DNA of 64,000 nucleotides from Neisseria yangbaofengii. GTDB taxonomy: Bacteria; Pseudomonadota; Gammaproteobacteria; Burkholderiales; Neisseriaceae. The translations under genes and the position numbers were made by a program. Shown here in pieces: positions 60,079 to 64,000 of the stretch (within the stretch, counting starts at the first letter, position 1; every line of letters starts with the position of its first letter). A model generated the notes under the pieces. The model made no database searches. It was not told the origin of the DNA and worked only from the letters and a program-made list of their open reading frames with translations. The DNA is taken from the NCBI RefSeq assembly GCF_014898075.1, contig NZ_CP062976.1, positions 62,001 to 126,000 of the forward strand. Reading direction: 5' to 3'.

Positions 60079-63000
60079 TTAACCGTTCTCCGGATCACTC
60101 AATTCATCGGCGATGACTTCTGCCTGTTGTAATACGAAATCAATTGCTTCTTCTTGGCAATCGGGAGGATATTTGAAACTTTTCAGTATTCGTTTGACTT
60201 TGATACGGATTGTGGCACGGACGGCTTCTTTGTATTGCCAATCTATACTGACTGATTTCCGTAACAGAGCGGTAATTTCGTGTGCCAGCTTGAGCAGGGC
60301 GGCATCGCCCATGATTTCGGCGGCGCTGCTGTTTCGGGCGAGGGCATGGTAAAAAGCCAGTTCCGCAGGGCTCAAGCCCAACTGCTCGCCGTGCCGCATG
60401 CTTTCCTGGAAGGATTTTGCCATTTCCACCAGTTCGGTGATGATTTCAAATACCGTCAGATTGTGGTTGTGGTATTTGGCCATTGCCTCTTTGAGCTTTT
60501 CTTCAAACGATTTTTTTATCGCCAGATTGGCGGCGGCTTTGGTGCGGATTTCGCTTTTCAGATAACTTTCCGCCGCTAAAACCCATAAATCCTTGCTGTC
60601 GCTGTTGCGGAACATTTCCAGAAAATCTTCCGATAACACCGTAATATCCGGCCGCTCCTGCTTCAGCAAATCGAATAAATCGACCACGCCGTCAGAGTGA
60701 ACAGCCTGATTCAACAGCGCAGCCAGTTGCAGCTGCCGCTTTTTCGGCCGGTTTTTACTGTCGATATGTTCCGCTTTGGCAATCGTTGCACGCACTGCAT
60801 CGTAAAATGCCAGCTCCTGACGGTAGGGTTCGGCTTTTTTCAAAGCGCCGCATAACGAGAAACCTTTTTTTGCCAGCTGTACTGCCTGTAAAAATGCCGA
60901 TTTTCTCGGTGTTTTATCTTTTCCGCTGACGACAGGCGACACTCTGTCCAACCCTAAAATATGGTTGGCGGTTTGGCGGATTGCCGTGAGTAGGGCGTTA
61001 GGGTCGGTCAGTTGCAAGGCCGTTTGAACATCGATTTTCCGACCTTCTACCGGTGTTGCCATCTGTCCTCGGATAATGTCGATATATTCGAGCATTTTAT
61101 TAAAAATCTCATCAATATCATGTTTAACCTGGCTTTTGCCGCCTGCATTGGTATATTGACGGGTTGCCTGCTGCAATTCCTCCGTCAGCCCCACATAATC
61201 CACAATCAGCCCGCCGTTTTCACGGCTCTTGTTTTTAAACACACGGTTGACACGGGCAATCGCCTGCATCAGATTATGCCCCTGCATCGGCTTATCGATA
61301 TACATCGTATGGCAACAGGGCGCATCAAATCCCGTCAGCCACATATCCCGCACAATCACAATTTTCAGCGGATCGTCAGCATCTTTAAAACGCTGTTCCA
61401 ACACTTTCTTATCCTGTGCCGGATAAATATGCGGCCGCATTTCCTGCGGATCGCTTGCCGAACCCGTCATCATGATTTTAATGCTTCCCTGATGAACATC
61501 ATCGCTGTGCCATTGCGGGCGCAGCTTGACAATTTCATTATAAAGATTCACGCAAATCATGCGGCTCATCGCCACCACCATCGCCTTGCCTTCCGCCAGC
61601 TCGGTACGTTTTTCAAAATGGCCGACCAAATCCTCGGCCAGCTTTTTCAGACGGCCTTGCGTCCCCATCAGCTGTTCCCGCAGGCGGAAATTCCGACTGT
61701 TTTCATCTTCATCGGCCAAGGCCTGCGCCTCACGCATCAGCCGCTGAAAATCCCCGCTTTCCTGAAGCGCAATCTGCCGGGCCTCATAAATAATCGGCAC
61801 AGTCGCCCCGTCTTCCACCGCATCATGAATATCGTAAATCGACACATAGCGGCCGAATACCTCCTGAGTATCCTTATCCTCCAAACTGATCGGCGTACCC
61901 GTAAAACCGATAAACGAAGCATTCGGCAACGCATCGCGTAAATGCTTCGCATAGCCCGTGCGGTATTCCCCCTTATCATTGATTTTTTGCGCGAACCCAT
62001 ATTGCGAGCGGTGCGCCTCATCGCTGATCACCACAATATTATGCCGGTCATTCAACACAGGGTGCGCAGATTCCCCCTCAGCCAAACCGAATTTCTGAAT
62101 CGTCGTGAATACCACACCGCCGGCGCCCCGTTTTGCCAAAGCCGCCCGCAAATCCTCCCGACCGTCCGCCTGCACCGGCATTTCACGAATCAAATCCGCC
62201 CCGCCCGAAAAAGTAGCAAACAGTTGGCCGTCCAAATCATTACGATCCGTTACCACCACAACCGTCGGATTGCCCAATGTCGGCTGCCGCATCAACTTTG
62301 CCGCATAAAACAGCATCGACAGCGATTTGCCCGACCCCTGCGTATGCCATACCACCCCGATTTTACCGTTGCCCGAACCCATCGCCGCCACCGTAGAATC
62401 CACCGCCTCATTTACCCCGTAAAACTGATGATAAGCTGCAATCTTCTTCTGCAGCAGCCCGTTGCCGCCCCGCTCGAACATCACAAACGAAAACACATAA
62501 TCCAGCAGCGTTTCCGGCTTTAGCAGCCCGTAAAGCAGCGCCTCCAACTCATTTTCAAACGCCACCCTTCGGCTTTGGTTCTTCTCATCAACCACCCGCC
62601 ACGGCATAAAACGGTTAAACGGCGCAGTCAGCGAACCCAAGCGGGCCGCCATGCCGTCTGAAACCACCTGAATCTGATTGTAAACAAACAAATCCCCGAT
62701 TTCCTCCTGATACGTTTGAAGCTGCAAAAATGCACTTTCCAAATCCGCCTCTTCCCGCAGCGGATTTTTCAACTCAAACACCACCAGCGGCAAACCGTTG
62801 ACAAAGCACACAATATCCGGCCGCCGCTTGCCCCGGCTGCCCGCAATCGAAAACTGATTCACCACATCAAAACGGTTGTTTGCCCAATCCCCGAAATCCA
62901 CCAGACGCACAAAATCCCGTTTCTGCTCACCGTCTGCCTGATACACCGCCGGCACCCCGTGGCACAAATAATCATAAAAGCACCGGTTTTGCCCATTCAG

Positions 63001-63249
63001 CGAATCCCCCGCGACCCGCAGCACATCGCCCAGAGCCGCCTCGCATACCGCCGCCGGAATATCCGGATTCAGCCGCCGCACTTGCTCCGTCAATACCTCA
63101 TGCAGTACCACATCAGCCGCCCGCTCCCGCCACGGATTTTCCCCATCGGGAACCACCGTCCGCCCGTCTGTATAACGCCAGCCTAAATCCTGCAAAGTCT
63201 GCAAACAAGCCTGCTCGATGGTATCCTCATTGATATTCAATATACCCAT
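60079..63249 (-). CDS. hsdR: Type I restriction enzyme, R (motor/nuclease) subunit
   Basis: About 1056 residues from the ATG at 63249 ([20 protein letters not shown]); an in-frame start at 63270 is less likely. The nuclease domain has the PD-(D/E)xK residues in [10 protein letters not shown] and LVVFELKNP (Asp145, Glu159, Lys161). The helicase motor has Walker A HTQGSGKS, the DEAH box [23 protein letters not shown] and [13 protein letters not shown] helical C-terminal domain follows, which should bind the HsdM/HsdS methylase. The frame is fully open, so the gene looks functional, but hsdM and hsdS are not in this window and must lie to the right. It is preceded by a membrane-protein gene on the same strand. 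Confidence 0.94.
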   Translation of the reverse strand: MGILNINEDTIEQACLQTLQDLGWRYTDGRTVVPDGENPWRERAADVVLHEVLTEQVRRLNPDIPAAVCEAALGDVLRVAGDSLNGQNRCFYDYLCHGVPAVYQADGEQKRDFVRLVDFGDWANNRFDVVNQFSIAGSRGKRRPDIVCFVNGLPLVVFELKNPLREEADLESAFLQLQTYQEEIGDLFVYNQIQVVSDGMAARLGSLTAPFNRFMPWRVVDEKNQSRRVAFENELEALLYGLLKPETLLDYVFSFVMFERGGNGLLQKKIAAYHQFYGVNEAVDSTVAAMGSGNGKIGVVWHTQGSGKSLSMLFYAAKLMRQPTLGNPTVVVVTDRNDLDGQLFATFSGGADLIREMPVQADGREDLRAALAKRGAGGVVFTTIQKFGLAEGESAHPVLNDRHNIVVISDEAHRSQYGFAQKINDKGEYRTGYAKHLRDALPNASFIGFTGTPISLEDKDTQEVFGRYVSIYDIHDAVEDGATVPIIYEARQIALQESGDFQRLMREAQALADEDENSRNFRLREQLMGTQGRLKKLAEDLVGHFEKRTELAEGKAMVVAMSRMICVNLYNEIVKLRPQWHSDDVHQGSIKIMMTGSASDPQEMRPHIYPAQDKKVLEQRFKDADDPLKIVIVRDMWLTGFDAPCCHTMYIDKPMQGHNLMQAIARVNRVFKNKSRENGGLIVDYVGLTEELQQATRQYTNAGGKSQVKHDIDEIFNKMLEYIDIIRGQMATPVEGRKIDVQTALQLTDPNALLTAIRQTANHILGLDRVSPVVSGKDKTPRKSAFLQAVQLAKKGFSLCGALKKAEPYRQELAFYDAVRATIAKAEHIDSKNRPKKRQLQLAALLNQAVHSDGVVDLFDLLKQERPDITVLSEDFLEMFRNSDSKDLWVLAAESYLKSEIRTKAAANLAIKKSFEEKLKEAMAKYHNHNLTVFEIITELVEMAKSFQESMRHGEQLGLSPAELAFYHALARNSSAAEIMGDAALLKLAHEITALLRKSVSIDWQYKEAVRATIRIKVKRILKSFKYPPDCQEEAIDFVLQQAEVIADELSDPENG

Positions 63250-63376
63250 TTCCCGAACCCCAAAAATCAAAAAATCAAACCAGGCCGTCTGAAAATCGGA
63301 GTTATCGGTTTTTAGACGGCATCGATGACTGCTTAAAATCCTGTGTTAGCCGTTTGAGGGCGAAATCTGACAGCCT

Positions 63377-64000
63377 TCAGGTAGAAGGTGTTTTATAATT
63401 CGGTAACTTATCAATCAGCTTTTCAATAACTGACTGCATGTTTCCGCTGTCATCTTTTGCCGGATTTTTTAACAGTAATTCAGCGGGGTTTTCCCTTAAT
63501 GTTTCCACACTTAATTTTAACAATAAGGTAATCATCTCTTTTTTCACTTCCTTATCGCCGACAAATGTCTGATCGTTAAACGATTGAGCATAATTCATAT
63601 AAGATTTGGCAATTACTGCCTTATGCAGATAAGCCTGCTTTAATTTACGGTCTTCCTTGATTTGTGCCGATAAATGAAACAGCAGCCATACCGCAGGTAC
63701 AGCAACGGATAATTTCAACATCAAAAACACAGATGAAGGTATGTCGCTATGGAAACCATAGCAAATCAACCATAAATTAAAGAACAGCAAACCAATTAAA
63801 ACAGTATAGAAAGCGAGTTGTTTCCCGATAAGCCACAGTTTAATATTTTTATATTGTTGATTAAATTCATAATTGATATGTTTACTGGTATGTCTACCAA
63901 AAAAATCATCAGATTTTTCATTGATTCTCTTTTGAGCGGCCAAGATAGCCGTATTCATTTTTTCATCTAAAGCTTTGAAAAACGGTAAGCCATCGACATT
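63377..64000 (-). CDS. Partial gene, two-helix membrane protein beside hsdR
   Basis: The frame is open from the window edge (64000) to the stop at 63377, so the N-terminus is cut off; 207 residues are visible, starting NVDGLPFFKALDEKMNTAIL. A helical region (AQKRINEKSDDFFGRHTSKH) leads to two membrane helices (LAFYTVLIGLLFFNLWLICY and SSVFLMLKLSVAVPAVWLLF). A cytoplasmic tail of about 90 residues follows (AYLHKAVIAKSYMNYAQSFN; PAELLLKNPAKDDSGNMQSV). The Met at 63958 is probably internal. It lies 107 bases before hsdR on the same strand, in the place where accessory genes of type I restriction loci are found. I do not recognise the family. A defence-related effector is possible but unproven. 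Confidence 0.65.
   Translation of the reverse strand, partial: NVDGLPFFKALDEKMNTAILAAQKRINEKSDDFFGRHTSKHINYEFNQQYKNIKLWLIGKQLAFYTVLIGLLFFNLWLICYGFHSDIPSSVFLMLKLSVAVPAVWLLFHLSAQIKEDRKLKQAYLHKAVIAKSYMNYAQSFNDQTFVGDKEVKKEMITLLLKLSVETLRENPAELLLKNPAKDDSGNMQSVIEKLIDKLPNYKTPST

Overview
The window is a chromosomal segment of a Neisseria-like bacterium, most likely a commensal or animal species rather than N. meningitidis or N. gonorrhoeae. The main evidence is the very frequent 12-base DNA uptake sequence in its AG form (AGGCCGTCTGAA), often as inverted pairs acting as terminators. The AT form (ATGCCGTCTGAA) and the AGGTCGTCTGAA form are minor. Supporting evidence is a comEA gene directly after an rRNA operon, Neisseria-type FadL and NtrYX proteins, and the protein sequences in general. 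I cannot name the species.

Layout. 1-3.8 kb: a MarR regulator, an outer-membrane efflux lipoprotein and an EmrA-type adaptor, with no EmrB pump gene. 3.9-4.8 kb: thrB. 5.2-10.8 kb: a complete rRNA operon (promoter, boxA, 16S, tRNA-Ile, tRNA-Ala, 23S, 5S, terminator). 11.0-12.5 kb: comEA and a decayed IS5-family transposase between two copies of comEA's terminator region. 12.7-16.6 kb: a membrane protein, pyruvate kinase and a FadL porin. 16.7-18.0 kb: two very small genes and a DUF3579-acetyltransferase fusion. 18.2-19.8 kb: pyrBI behind a probable leader-peptide attenuator. 19.9-21.1 kb: two unknown membrane proteins. 21.2-34.9 kb: a mostly co-directional translation, competence and topology cluster (lysM protein, def, fmt, acetyltransferase, rsmB, DUF4390, ntrY, ntrX, dprA, smg, topA), with a MITE-like element before rsmB. 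35.1-37.2 kb: a broken adhesin-E-like gene, an XRE regulator, rsmD and a ferredoxin.

37.2-50.9 kb is the tRNA-tufB-secE-nusG-rplKAJL-rpoBC cluster. 51.2-52.1 kb is an IS630-family element, followed by a two-gene lipoprotein operon (an OmpA-domain protein and a proline-rich lipoprotein). 53.8-58.6 kb is the str operon (rpsL, rpsG, fusA, tufA) plus rpsJ, closed by a strong terminator. A second, near-identical IS630 copy, a degenerate Correia-like stretch, a type I restriction hsdR gene and a truncated membrane-protein gene then run to the window end. The rest of the S10 operon is not present after rpsJ.

How the genes work together: most of the window is core gene-expression machinery (ribosome parts, RNA polymerase, elongation factors, formylation and deformylation, rRNA methylation) plus natural transformation (comEA, dprA and many uptake sequences). 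The accessory parts are the efflux genes, the insertion sequences, the OmpA/lipoprotein operon and the restriction locus at the right edge. The most interesting signals are the pyrBI leader, a tiny lipoprotein gene with an ATA start, a TA-flanked MITE-like repeat, the conserved A7 frameshift in both IS630 copies, and the unidentified membrane protein beside hsdR.
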